Assembly (NCBI RefSeq): GCF_002087295.1
Contig: NZ_MWVI01000050.1
Location: 62,001 to 126,000 of the forward strand
Reading direction: 5' to 3'
DNA: 64,000 bases
Source: Vreelandella lionensis
GTDB lineage: Bacteria > Pseudomonadota > Gammaproteobacteria > Pseudomonadales > Halomonadaceae
Positions 29,776-39,408 of the stretch are shown here, one piece after another. A program made the translations under genes and the position numbers. Below the pieces are notes generated by a model, which was given only the letters and a program-made list of their open reading frames with translations, was not told the DNA's origin and ran no database searches. The stretch's first letter is position 1. Each line of letters opens with the position of its first letter.

Positions 29776-30855
29776 TTAGGCGCTGCTCCCAAGATCAGGC
29801 GATGGGCCTTCTAGAGCAATGCAATCTCGGCCCCGCTCTTTGGCTTGATAAAGTAATTGATCGACGTCGCGTAGCCGATATTGCAGGTTACTCGCCTCAT
29901 CTAGGCTGCAAATTCCCATGCTTGCCGTCACGTAGAGCGGTTCGGTTGTATCGGCTATCATTGCCTGGCTCGCCAATAACTGACGCAATCGGCTAGCCGC
30001 TTGATACGCTTCATCCACAGTTGTGTGAGGCATTAATAACATAAACTCTTCACCGCCCCAGCGGGCCAATACATCCGCTTGACGCACAATGGAACGGCAG
30101 CGCTCGGCAAAGCATTTGATGGCACTGTCTCCCACTGGGTGGCCATACATATCGTTAATTTGATTAAAATTATCGATGTCGAGCATCACGAGCGCTGCTG
30201 GAGATGCGCCACGCTTTATGGATGCCAGCGTACTGCGAAGCCTTCGTTCAAACGCTCTGCGATTCAGTAGCCCAGTGAGGACATCCGTCGCAGCTAAGTT
30301 GGCCATTTCGTGCCGAGCGCTTTCAAGCTCAGCGATTAGGCGTTTTTGCTCTCGGTGCGAGCGCATCAATTCCATATGCGCCATCACTTGGTTGGCCAAC
30401 GCTTGTAGCGCAAAGCGTTGTTGCTGGTCGATATCTCGGGGATGGTAGTCAAGCACACATAGCGTGCCTAGTGGGTAACCATCAGGGCTTTTGAGCAATG
30501 CACCTGCATAGAAGCGTAAAAAGGGGTCCCCCGTTACCAGCGGGTTACTCGCAAAGCGCTCATCCTGTGTGGTATCAGGCACTACGAACAGCCCTGGTTG
30601 TAAAATGGCGTGGGAGCAAATAGAAATGTCCAGTGGTGTTTCACGCACAGAAAGCCCTTTAACAGACTTAAACCATTGCCGATCCTTGTCTATAAAATTA
30701 ATAACGGCGACAGGCGCTTGGCAAATAATAGATGCTACTTCAACGATATCGTCAAACGCGGGCTCTTGGGGCGTATCCAGGATGTGGTAATCCATCAGTG
30801 CGGCTAGACGTGATGCTTCGTGATCTAGAGCGTTCTGCTTATCGTTCATTAGCAT
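29776..30855 (-). CDS. GAF-GGDEF diguanylate cyclase
   Basis: An intact 359-residue protein. The GAF domain (residues about 25-165, with D-K-D-R-Q-W-F-K-S and L-R-F-Y-A-G-A-L-L) precedes a short coiled segment and a GGDEF domain (about 190-350). The active site G-G-E-E-F is intact and an RxxD inhibitory site (R-Q-A-D) lies five residues before it, so feedback inhibition by c-di-GMP is likely. The GAF subtype matches the first GAF of the larger cyclase at 18700-20626. It is convergent with the HEPN-motif gene and appears monocistronic. Confidence 0.93.
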   Translation of the reverse strand: MLMNDKQNALDHEASRLAALMDYHILDTPQEPAFDDIVEVASIICQAPVAVINFIDKDRQWFKSVKGLSVRETPLDISICSHAILQPGLFVVPDTTQDERFASNPLVTGDPFLRFYAGALLKSPDGYPLGTLCVLDYHPRDIDQQQRFALQALANQVMAHMELMRSHREQKRLIAELESARHEMANLAATDVLTGLLNRRAFERRLRSTLASIKRGASPAALVMLDIDNFNQINDMYGHPVGDSAIKCFAERCRSIVRQADVLARWGGEEFMLLMPHTTVDEAYQAASRLRQLLASQAMIADTTEPLYVTASMGICSLDEASNLQYRLRDVDQLLYQAKERGRDCIALEGPSPDLGSSA

Positions 30856-31238
30856 TTACCAATGTCTTGAATCGCCTTAGAAATACTCATCATCGTGTCA
30901 TCCTGTATCTTATTCAATCGCGCCTAGCTGTTTATCCTACTACTTGCCTTATCCGAAAATTTTTATACAAAACAAACACACCGCCAATCCAAACCTGCTA
31001 AAAATTTGCCAGATATATCGCCAAATGGCTGCTTGAATCCCTTTCGACTTGTGCATTTTTAATTAAGTTCAATTTGCAAATCGCTCTCTTAAAGATAGCT
31101 ATACTTTGGAATCTACCGTATTAATAACCATTTTAATTATTAGAAAATTCAGAAAATTATAAATTCACGCACTAGATAGCATGGGAAGCATACACCGTAC
31201 TGCCATACGATTGGCGTAGTTTTAAAAGCCCCATACCA
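30856..31238. other. Intergenic region without a recognisable gene
   Basis: Nearly 400 bases of AT-rich DNA separate the diguanylate cyclase start from the luxS terminator. I see no ORF with a plausible ribosome site and no RNA-gene signature. It must hold the cyclase promoter near its left end. Confidence 0.5.
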
Positions 31239-31263
31239 AAACGCCCCCAAGACGGGGGCGTTT
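31239..31263 (-). terminator. luxS terminator
   Basis: A perfect 10-bp stem, AAACGCCCCC with GGGGGCGTTT and a 5-base loop. Read on the minus strand it lies about 40 bases after the luxS stop and ends in a short U-rich segment. Confidence 0.8.
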
Positions 31264-31302
31264 GTCGTACTGCATTTGCTCACTATGTTTCATCACAGAC
31301 GC

Positions 31303-31770
31303 TTACGCAAACACTTCAGTCCACTCACTGCGCTTGGCCAGTAGGCCTTTGGCAAGCTTCTGGGCGCCTTCCAGGCTGTGGCTGGCGACCCAGCCGCACT
31401 GCATTTCGTTGCAGGCGGGTACTTCGGTGGCGGTCAGTACCTCGTTGGGGGGCTTCTCGATGATCGATAGTACATCGTCGTAATCATCGTGGTTAATCAG
31501 CGCGATATAGAAGCCGGTCTGGCAGCCCATCGGGCTGATATCGACGACTTTATCGGTATGATTGCGCGACATTTCCGCCATCAAGTGCTCCAGGGAGTGC
31601 AGCGCGGGCATCTCCATGTGCTCTTTGTTGGGCTGGCAGATCCGCAGGTCATACTTGTGGATACGGTCGCCGTTCTGGCCCTCTTTAATATCGGCCAAAC
31701 GTACGTAGGGCGCTTTTACCTTGGTGTGATCCAGGTTAAAGCTTTCAACGTTCATCTTCTTTTCGGTCAT
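31303..31770 (-). CDS. luxS: S-ribosylhomocysteine lyase LuxS
   Basis: A 155-residue metalloenzyme that splits S-ribosylhomocysteine into homocysteine and DPD, the precursor of autoinducer-2. The metal-binding H-S-L-E-H (His58, His62), the catalytic cysteine in M-G-C-Q-T-G-F-Y and the third ligand cysteine region N-E-M-Q-C-G-W are all present. GGAG precedes the ATG at 31770. It serves both methyl-cycle recycling and possible quorum signalling. Nearby genes do not include pfs or known AI-2 receptors. Confidence 0.95.
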   Translation of the reverse strand: MTEKKMNVESFNLDHTKVKAPYVRLADIKEGQNGDRIHKYDLRICQPNKEHMEMPALHSLEHLMAEMSRNHTDKVVDISPMGCQTGFYIALINHDDYDDVLSIIEKPPNEVLTATEVPACNEMQCGWVASHSLEGAQKLAKGLLAKRSEWTEVFA

Positions 31771-31824
31771 GGTGGCTCCGTCGTCGCTCTCTTTCGTTCG
31801 CCTATTCTACACGCTGAAGGCTGG

Positions 31825-32172
31825 TTACACCTTGGGAGCGTCGAAATTCCACGGCTCATCGGTATAAACGCATACGTTGGCGTCTTCGATATCGCCCTCG
31901 GGCGACTCAACGTGCTTGGCGAAGAAGTCTTGAATCTCTTTACGCTGGCAGTGGGCTTCAAAGTCTTCGCGACTGGCCCAAATTTCATGGAACACAATCG
32001 GGTAGCTAGTGGCTTGGGCAAACGGGTTATCGATCTGGCGAGTCACCGTGTAGTGCAAGCAGGCATCTTCGCGGTGCGTATTGGGTTCTAACGTCTGCAG
32101 CGCTTTAAATACGGTTTCCTCTTTACCGGCCTTGGGTTTGAAGCTAGCGATGCAGTAGATTTTTTTCGACAT
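31825..32172 (-). CDS. ABM-domain putative quinol monooxygenase
   Basis: About 115 residues with the antibiotic-biosynthesis-monooxygenase (YgiN-like) ferredoxin-like fold: I-A-S-F-K-P-K-A-G-K-E at the start, E-x-x-C-L-H-Y-T-V, then F-H-E-I-W-A-S-R-E-D-F-E-A-H at the family core. These small dimers act on quinones or similar aromatics or bind haem-like ligands; the substrate is not predictable. A start at 32184 adds four residues but neither start has a strong ribosome site. It lies between luxS and the dehalogenase, all on the minus strand. Confidence 0.82.
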   Translation of the reverse strand: MSKKIYCIASFKPKAGKEETVFKALQTLEPNTHREDACLHYTVTRQIDNPFAQATSYPIVFHEIWASREDFEAHCQRKEIQDFFAKHVESPEGDIEDANVCVYTDEPWNFDAPKV

Positions 32173-32235
32173 ATTTTGTTCCATGTAAGGAGGGTTCTGC
32201 CCACAATTATGGGGCCGATAGCGGTAGATACCAAC

Positions 32236-32912
32236 CTATCGCATCATTCGCTCGGCAAGCGCTTCAAGGTCTGGCACGGTCATATCCGGCTCAATGCCCC
32301 AAGGGTCGAAGGGGGCATCCGAATGACGGCGTACCCAGGCGCTACGCAAGCCCGCGTGGGCCGCACCAATCACATCAAAGGGGTTGCTGGAGATCAGCCA
32401 AGTGTGTTCTGGCCGCGTTTCTAGCTGCGTGCGTAGATAGGCGTAAACGGCAGGGTCAGGCTTGAAGCGTTTTACCTCATCGACACTGATCACGACATCC
32501 ATATGACTCCTCACACCTGCGCGAGTCAGCAGTTGGCTAACAGCTTCTTCCGTGCCGTTGGAAAAGGCCACGCAGCGGATGCCCGCATCGCGCAGTTGAT
32601 CCAGCGCAGGCACCACATCCGAGAATGCTGGCAGCTCGGCATAAACGGCCATTAAGTGGTCGTGGTCGTTATCGGAAAGGCCTGTTTGTAGCGCACGGTC
32701 AGTGAATACCAGCGCTTCGCGAGTGCACTCAGCAAAGGGCACGTAAGCTCCCATCAGGCCGTGGCGGAAGCTGTACTCCAGCTGTTTTTCCCGCCAGCGT
32801 TTGGCAAACTCGCTGCCTTGGTGGCATCGCTTAGGCGGCGTTCCAACTCAACGGTTACCCCCTGGGTATCAATAAGCGTGCCGTATACGTCAAAGGCCAG
32901 TACCGGTTGCAT
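32236..32912 (-). CDS. Type II haloacid dehalogenase, HAD superfamily (one frameshift as read)
   Basis: About 225 residues. It hydrolyses L-2-haloacids such as chloroacetate in characterised relatives. The nucleophile is in F-D-V-Y-G-T-L (Asp8); S-N-G-T-E-E, K-P-D-P-A-V-Y and S-S-N-P-F-D supply the other HAD motifs, and the Ser-Asn-x-x-Asp pattern of the last is the L-DEX type. AAGGAG precedes the ATG at 32912. The frame breaks near 32807, where one A (T on the coding strand) is missing before A-K-R-W-R-E-K-Q-L. It follows doeD on the same strand after a roughly 115-base gap. Confidence 0.9.
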
Positions 32913-33028
32913 TGTGTGCGTCTCCTTAACGATCCATTGTCTATTCACTGTATTCAGCATAGACGCCGCTATCAAAAACAAAAACGCCGCTGCATCGGCA
33001 GCGGCGCTTAAACGGCTAACGCAGGCGG

Positions 33029-34462
33029 TTAAACGGTAAAAGCGGCTTCTTGCTGTCCCGTTTTCAGGTCGCCGGAGCGCACGAGCTCATCGGTCACGCG
33101 GTCGATGGCACGTTTGGCACGGCCAATCATCTCGTCCACTTCACCACGATTGATGGTCAGCGGCGGCGCAAAACCTAGAATGTCGCCTTGAGGCATGGCG
33201 CGGGCAATCAGGTTCTCTTCCAGCGCGGCAGCGGCGACACGCGGGCCCACTTTCAGCGCGGGGTCGAAGTGCAGGCGCTGTTTGGCATCCGGAGAGAATT
33301 CCAGCGCAGCCATCAGGCCAACACCGCGCACATCACCCAGCAGCGGGTGGCCTTCAAACGTCGCTTTCAGCTGCTGCTGGAAGTAACCGCCGGTTTCAGC
33401 TGCGTTGCCCACTAGGTTTTCGCGCTCGATGATATCCAGGTTGGCAAGGCCTGCGGCACAGCCCAGGGCGTGGCCTGAGTAGGTCCAGCCGTGGCCGATG
33501 GGGCCGAATTCACCGGTGCCCTGCTCTAGCACTTTCCACACTTTATCGCCGACAATCACGCCAGACAGCGGCTGGTAGGCGCTGGTCAGGCCTTTGGCGA
33601 TAGTGATCAGGTCAGGCTTCATATTGTAGTGGTGGCTACCGAAGTCGGAGCCGGTACGGCCAAAGCCACACACCACTTCGTCGGCAATTAGCAGCACGTC
33701 ATACTTATCCAGTACCGGCTGAATCGCTTCCCAGTAGCCTTCCGGCGGCGGCACGATACCGCCAGTGCCAAGTACCGGCTCGCCGATAAAGGCGGCAACG
33801 GTGTCCGGGCCCTCTTCCAGAATCATCGCTTCGAGCTTATCCGCGCAATAGGCAGAGAATTCCCGCTCGGTCATGCCGTGCTGCTCGGCGGCGCGCAGGT
33901 AGTAGTGCGGCGCTTCGGTATGACGAATGGTTTCGATGGGCAGATCGAAGTGATCATGGAACGCTTTCAGGCCGGTCAGCGAGCCAGACGCGATGCCAGA
34001 GCCGTGGTAACCGCGCATACGCTAGATGCCCTTTTTCTTCTGCGGGCGGCCCAGTACGTTGTTGTAGTAACGCACGATTTTGAGCTGGGTTTCGTTGGCG
34101 TCAGAGCCGGACATGCCGTAATAAACCTTGGACATGTTCATACCAGCAATTTTCAGCACGCGCTCGGACAGCTCGATTTGCGGCTCGTTGGAGTGGCCTA
34201 CGTAGGTGTGGTAGTAGGAGAGCTCCAGCGCCTGCTTGTAGATAGCTTCAGCCACTTCAGTACGACCATAGCCGATGTTCACACAGTAAAGACCCGCAAA
34301 ACCATCGATGAACTCACGGCCATCTTTATCAACGATATTAATACCTTTACCACCGGTAATAACACGGCCCGGCGCATCGCCATGGGCGAAATCACGCAGG
34401 TGCGTAGAGGCGTGGAAGGTGACTTTACGGTCGCGTTCGATCAGATCCTGGTGCAAGCTCAT
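33029..34462 (-). CDS. doeD: DoeD, diaminobutyrate transaminase of ectoine breakdown (in-frame TAG as read)
   Basis: A class III PLP aminotransferase of about 477 residues. In the Halomonas pathway it converts 2,4-diaminobutyrate to aspartate semialdehyde. It has Y-Y-G-M-S-G-S-D-A-N-E, the I-A-D-E-V-V-C-G-F-G-R-T-G motif and the PLP lysine in I-A-K-G-L-T-S-A-Y. One frame runs throughout, but a TAG stands at 34019-34021 just before R-M-R-G-Y-H-G, where Ser (TCG) would be expected. Either one base is wrong or the gene is inactive. The ATG at 34462 is preceded by a weak site and an inverted repeat. Confidence 0.92.
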
Positions 34463-34478
34463 AACGTTCTCTCTGTAC

Positions 34479-34514
34479 GATAAACCTCCCCACTGTTGGG
34501 AAGGGTGTTTTATC
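34479..34514. promoter_or_regulatory. Imperfect inverted repeat upstream of doeD
   Basis: Outer words GATAAA and TTTATC, and inner CCCCA and TGGG, form an imperfect hairpin or operator about 17 bases upstream of the doeD start. It might be a DoeX site or an RNA fold; only the symmetry is seen. Confidence 0.35.
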
Positions 34515-34645
34515 TTTGTGACTGACTAGCTGTTGGTCACCTAGCGGTGTCTTCGCCCGGCAAAGCCGACCTCCTACTGAACAAATCAAATTTTTGAACA
34601 GTTATTGTGGGAAGACGCTTCAGCGCGCGATTCTGTTCTTTACAA

Positions 34646-36143
34646 TTAGCTACCCGATACGGAACCCAGTGCGCCCAGGCAGTAGTATTTCGTTTCCAGG
34701 TACTCATCGATACCTGTAGCGCCACCTTCACGGCCAAGGCCGGACTGTTTGACACCGCCGAAGGGCACGGGCGGGCCGGTCATCTTCACGGAGTTACCGC
34801 TCACCATGCCGTACTCCAGTGCGCGCATCAGCTTCCAAATACGACGAATATCGTGGGTGTAGATGTACGCGGCCAGGCCATATTCGGTGTCGTTGGCCAT
34901 CTCGATCACTTCGTCGTCGCTACTATAAGCGGTAATGCCGCCCACGGGGGCAAAGTTCTCTTCCCGCCATACTTTCATTTGCGGTGTCACACCGGTCAGC
35001 AGCACTGGCATAAAGAAGTTGTCGCCCGGTGCTTGGCTTTGGTCGCCCGCAATCATGGTGGCGCCTTGGGAGATCGCGTCGTCCACAATCGCGGCTGCTT
35101 CTTCGACCGCTTGGCGGTGAATGAGCGGGCCAAGATCACCTTCGCCGTGCAGGCCATTGCCCACGGTGAGGGCCGCCATACGCTCGGTGAACTGGGCCAC
35201 GAACTCATCGTGAATCGATTCGTGTACCAGAATCCGGTTAGCGGCAAGGCAGTCTTGCCCAGCGGTTTGGAACTTGGCCGCTACCGCCGCGAAGGCGGCT
35301 TCTTTCGGGTCCATATCTGGCCCGACGATAAACGGCGCGTTGCCACCCAGCTCCAGCGAAAGACGCTTCACGGTGTTAGCGCTCTGCTCGATGAGCCGAG
35401 GGCCAACGCGGGTAGAGCCGGTGAATGAGAGCGCACGAATACGCGGCTCGCTGCACAGAATCTTGGAAACTTCCGCAGGCTCGCCCAATACCACGTTGAA
35501 GATACCTTCGGGAATGCCTGCTCGCTCAGCAAGTTCTGCCAGCGCCAGCGCCGAGAACGGCGTTTCGTTTGGCGGGCTTCACAATCACTGGGCAGCCTGC
35601 GGCCAACGCGGCAGCAGCTTTGCGGGTGATCATCGCCAGCGGGAAGTTCCACGGCGTAATCATCGCGGCAATGCCCACCGGCTCTTTAATGGTGCCGAGC
35701 GATGCATTGGGAATGTGGCTAGGGATGGTCTCGCCGTAGGTGCGCTTGCCCTCTTCCGCGAACAAACGCACAAAGCTTGCGCCATACTCTACTTCACCAC
35801 GGGCATCGGGCAGCGGTTTGCCCTGCTCCAGGGTCATAATCGTGGCGAGGTCTTCACGGTTGGCTTGAATCAGGTCGTACCAAGCCAGCAGGCGTTCGCA
35901 GCGCTCGTCGGCGCGCAGTGCCCGCCAGTGGACAAACGCCGCTTCGGCGGCATCCACAGCAGCGGTAATTTGCTCTGCTTCCAGCAGCGGAATATGGCCA
36001 ATGGCTTCATTGGTCGCGGGGTCGTACACGGCCTCTTCGCGGCCGCCTTCACCGTGGGTCCACTTGCCGTTCACGTAGGCGTACTGCCGGAACAGGCGCG
36101 GGTCTTCCAGGCGTTTAGCAAGCGTGGTCGATAGTGTGGTCAT
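34646..36143 (-). CDS. doeC: DoeC, aspartate-semialdehyde dehydrogenase of ectoine breakdown (one frameshift as read)
   Basis: About 498 residues of the succinate-semialdehyde-dehydrogenase-like ALDH family. In the doe pathway it oxidises aspartate semialdehyde to aspartate. Visible are I-T-P-W-N-F-P-L-A-M (substrate loop), K-P-A cofactor lysine region, F-T-G-S-T-R-V-G, L-E-L-G-G-N-A-P and the catalytic cysteine in Q-D-C-L-A-A-N-R. The frame shifts near 35567, where an extra A follows K-P-A. GGGAGG lies five bases before the ATG at 36143. It precedes doeD after a gap of about 180 bases. Confidence 0.93.
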
Positions 36144-36367
36144 GGGCACCTCCCCAGGTTGCAGCCAGTACGATGAGGCCAGCTAAAGGCGACACATCGT
36201 GCACATCAAAAGGGTTATCCATCGCGGCCCAAGGGCCGCGCTGAATCGATGTGCCTAGCGTAAGGGAGAATCGCCACGAAGTGTTTTTGAAAGCGCCGGT
36301 GTTTTCCGGCACTTTTTTTGTGGCAAGACGTTTTATGATGGTTTTTTTTGGCCGCAAGGCAAAGCGG
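36144..36367. promoter_or_regulatory. Spacer between doeX and doeC with two hairpins
   Basis: About 220 bases with no gene. It holds GCGGCCC/GGGCCGC near 36225-36240, wider flanking words GCACATC and GATGTGC, and a second hairpin with GCCGG/CCGGC near 36290-36315 next to a T-run. These suggest a terminator or attenuator after doeX and a separate promoter or operator for doeCD. The assignment is inferred. Confidence 0.4.
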
Positions 36368-36844
36368 CTAAAGCGCAGCGCTGGGGTCGATGCCAATCGG
36401 CTGATGCTTGACGGTCTTCGTCACGATATACGTAAAGTAGCGCTCAATGCCCGCCTCCGATACCAGCCATTTATCCATCAGCCGCTGGTAGCTATCAATG
36501 GTACGGGCTTCAAACTTCACCAGGTAGTCGACGCCGCCGCCCACCGCAACACACTCGGTCACCTCTGGGGTGTTCATCACCAAGGCTTCAAAGCGGGCAA
36601 AGCTTTCGGCGTTGTGCTGTTTGAGCTCGATCTGCACCCACACAGGGTTACGCGGCACCAATACCTCGGCATTGATGCGCGCGGTATAGCCTTCGATCAC
36701 ACCGGCTGTTTCCAGCCGCTTTACCCGCTCCCAGCAGGGGCTGACCGAGAGGTTAATCGCCTCGGCCAGCTTAGACTTGGTGATCCGTCCATCCCGGGAG
36801 AGGATATCGAGGATTTTGAGATCAAAACGGTCCAGTTTCATCAT
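36368..36844 (-). CDS. doeX: DoeX, Lrp/AsnC-family regulator of ectoine degradation
   Basis: About 158 residues: winged helix (D-R-F-D-L-K-I-L-D-I-L, then I-N-L-S-V-S-P-C-W-E-R-V) and RAM domain. In Halomonas the equivalent protein binds the doe promoter and responds to ectoine intermediates. The ATG at 36844 (or 36841) lies 8 bases after the doeB stop, so it is co-transcribed with doeA and doeB. An in-frame upstream extension to 37003 is the doeB tail in another frame, not part of this protein. Confidence 0.92.
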   Translation of the reverse strand: MMKLDRFDLKILDILSRDGRITKSKLAEAINLSVSPCWERVKRLETAGVIEGYTARINAEVLVPRNPVWVQIELKQHNAESFARFEALVMNTPEVTECVAVGGGVDYLVKFEARTIDSYQRLMDKWLVSEAGIERYFTYIVTKTVKHQPIGIDPSAAL

Positions 36845-36852
36845 GCCGGGGG

Positions 36853-37883
36853 CTACGCCTCCAGGCGTTCGACAACATCGGCGATCACCGCCAGGGTGTC
36901 CCCCATATTGATCAGCGAGGGCGCACGGCGGGCCATGAGAATACCATCGCGCTCGGCCTTGTACGCCACTGGTGCGGTGCCGCTGCGGGTCATATCGTAG
37001 CATAAGCGATGGTTTGGCCCTTCTTCACTTCGTCGCCCAGTGCCACCAGCAGCTCTAATACGCCCGAATGCTGGCTCTGCACGTAGCAGCTAGCATCTGG
37101 CATATCGAGGTACATTTGCCCGCCTTCGGGCATTTCTACACTGCCCTCTACCAAACCATAATGAATCAAGAAGTTGCGCACGCCACGTTCGGCAATGGCA
37201 ATGCTTTGCGGCGTAGAGGTGCCGCCGCCGCCCAGTTCGGTCGCCACAAACACCTTGCCTTGGCGCTCGCAGGCGGTGTCGAAGAGTTTTTCGGCATCCA
37301 GCTCAAACATCACCATGGCGTAAGGCGCACCAAACGCTTTAGCCCCTTCCAGGGCGGCCTGCTGTTGAGCTTTGTCATCCAGCACGTGGGAAGCGCCAAA
37401 CGGCAGGATATCCAGCGTGCGGCCGCCAGAGTGCAGGTCGAGCACCACATCGCTCATGGGCACCAGCACGCGGGTGAAGTAGTCGGCAATTTGCGAGGTC
37501 ACCGTGCCGTTAGGGTCGCCAGGAAAGCTGCGGTTCAGGTTGCCTTTATCCATGGGTGAGGTGCGTTTGCCCGCCATCACCGCTGGGGTATTCATGCAGG
37601 GCACGATGATCACGCGTCCGGTCACGTCTTCCGCTTTCAGCGTTGAGGAGAGCTTCAACAGCGAAGTGATGCCCTCGTACTCATCGCCATGGTTGCCGCC
37701 GGTGAGCAGTGCCGTGGGGCCTTCGCCATTTTTTACTACCGTGACGGGGATCATCACCGCGCCCCAAGCCGACTCATCGGTGGAAATCGGCAGTTTTAAA
37801 AAGCCGTGCTGCACGCCATCGGCGTCGAAATCAACGGTGGCGGAAATGGGGCTTGGCCGCAGTTGGTTCGGTTGAAGCGTCAT
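36853..37883 (-). CDS. doeB: DoeB, N-acetyl-diaminobutyrate deacetylase (one frameshift as read)
   Basis: About 343 residues of the succinylglutamate desuccinylase/aspartoacylase zinc-peptidase fold. It removes acetyl from N-acetyl-2,4-diaminobutyrate made by DoeA. Zinc ligands lie in T-G-G-N-H-G-D-E-Y-E-G and in D-L-H-S-G-G-R-T; G-N-L-N-R-S-F-P-G is also conserved. A missing C near 37000 ends the visible frame at A-Y-A-T-I, but the neighbouring frame continues Y-D-M-T-R-S-G through to a TAG at 36853. AAGGG precedes the ATG at 37883, 26 bases after doeA. Confidence 0.93.
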
Positions 37884-37909
37884 TGTGTTTCCCTTGTGTT
37901 ATCACGCGG

Positions 37910-39109
37910 CTATTTGACGAACAGCTGGCGGGGGAAATTCGCCAGGGTTTCACAGCCGTCTTCGGTTATTAGGATACTTTCGGTAATCTCCAGGCCCCAG
38001 TCATCAACCCATAGGCCGGGCATGAAGTGGAAGGTCATGCCGGGCTGCAGGATGGTTTCATCCGAGGGGCGCAAACTCATGGTGCGCTCGCCCCAGTCGG
38101 GTGGGTAAGAGATACCGATGGGGTAACCACAGCGGGCACCACCGCGGTCAAAGCCATATTTATCCATCGCGGCACCCAGCGCCATGGCGATATCTGCCGT
38201 GCGGTTGCCGGGTTTGGCAACGGCCAAGCCATTCTCAATGCCTTCAAGCAGCGCCGACTCCGCACGGATAAAATCAACCGGTGGCGTGCCGAGAAACACC
38301 GTGCGTGACATAGGCGCATGGTAACGCTTAAACACGCCCGCAATCTCGAAGAAGGTGCCTTCGCCGGTGCGAAATGGCGTATCGTCCCAGGTTAAGTGGG
38401 GTGCGGCTGCATCTTTACCGGTGGGCAACATGGGCACGATGGCGGGGTAATCACCGCCAAATACTTTGCCGTTTTCATCGACAAAGCCCTCAATACCCAC
38501 GCGATAAATCTCCGATACCAGCTTGCTCTTGGGCAGACCAGGCTCAATCACCTCAAGAATGCGCGAGTGCATCCCCTCGACGATTCTGGCCGCTACCCGC
38601 ATATAAGCAATTTCTTGAGGCGACTTGATCGCCCGGCACCAGTTCACCAGCGAGTTGGCATCCATAAAGCGCGCATGGGGCAACTCTTTCAGCAGGCTTT
38701 GATACGCTTTAGCGGAGAAGTAGTAGTTATCCATCTCCATGCCCACCACACCGGTATGCCAGCCACGGTCCGGCATAATCGACTGCGCCAGATATTCCAT
38801 CGGGTGCATATCAGGGTTCTGGACGTAGTAATCCGGGTAGTAGGTAATATTATCGGGATGAATCCAGCAGGTGCGCAGTGCACCATTGGCATCCATCCGG
38901 CGGCCGAACCATACCGGCTCGCCTTCCAGCCCCACCAGCACGCACTGGTGGACATAAAATGACCAACCGTCGTAGCCGGTTAGCCACGCCATGTTGGAGG
39001 GGTCGCTGACGATCAATACGTCAATACCACGACCGGCCATTTCAGCACGCACCTTCCACAGGCGGTTTGCATACTCTTCACGAGTGAAAGGCAGGGAAAC
39101 CTCAGTCAT
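37910..39109 (-). CDS. doeA: DoeA, ectoine hydrolase
   Basis: About 399 residues of the M24/creatinase fold. It opens the ectoine ring to N-acetyl-diaminobutyrate, the first step of using ectoine as carbon and nitrogen. The N-terminal creatinase domain has W-L-T-G-Y-D-G-W-S-F-Y-V-H-Q; the C-terminal domain has F-F-E-I-A-G-V-F-K-R-Y-H-A-P-M-S-R-T and G-M-T-F-H-F-M-P-G. The frame opens at 39127, but M-T-E-V-S-L-P-F at 39109 fits the family start. It leads the doeABX unit. Confidence 0.94.
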   Translation of the reverse strand: MTEVSLPFTREEYANRLWKVRAEMAGRGIDVLIVSDPSNMAWLTGYDGWSFYVHQCVLVGLEGEPVWFGRRMDANGALRTCWIHPDNITYYPDYYVQNPDMHPMEYLAQSIMPDRGWHTGVVGMEMDNYYFSAKAYQSLLKELPHARFMDANSLVNWCRAIKSPQEIAYMRVAARIVEGMHSRILEVIEPGLPKSKLVSEIYRVGIEGFVDENGKVFGGDYPAIVPMLPTGKDAAAPHLTWDDTPFRTGEGTFFEIAGVFKRYHAPMSRTVFLGTPPVDFIRAESALLEGIENGLAVAKPGNRTADIAMALGAAMDKYGFDRGGARCGYPIGISYPPDWGERTMSLRPSDETILQPGMTFHFMPGLWVDDWGLEITESILITEDGCETLANFPRQLFVK

Positions 39110-39408
39110 CGGGCAACTCGCCATCAAAGATCACTAAGAACCAGCGCATGCCCTAAGGCTCACTGCGCTGGGCCACAGGATCGACCTGGCCACCGCCGCT
39201 GTTGGCCCGCCAATGTCGTCTTAAGGCGATACTAGCACCCACCCTTGGTTGCCGGTCAAAACCTTTATTACAAAAATTTCATATGCTGTTAACGTTAGCT
39301 TTATCTATACGTTGACAGCGTTCTCCATAATGCCCTCAGGTTGCGGTATTAAGCTCCTCTCGCCCATGATAGTCATCATGCATTATTAACTGAGTACAAG
39401 GAGATAAC
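39110..39408. promoter_or_regulatory. Divergent promoter region between doeA and ghrA
   Basis: About 300 bases between two divergent starts with no gene inside. The right half (39240-39400) is AT-rich and includes a TTGACA word near 39313 without a well-spaced -10. The doe promoter, the likely DoeX target, must lie here. Confidence 0.4.

Noticed and set aside
31489..32091. 200-codon plus-strand frame across luxS and the ABM gene
   Set aside because: It spans two real minus-strand genes and their gap; no domain is visible.
33878..35428. Long plus-strand open frames opposite doeD and doeC
   Set aside because: They mirror conserved aminotransferase and dehydrogenase codons, lack ribosome sites and resemble no known protein; high GC makes antisense frames long.
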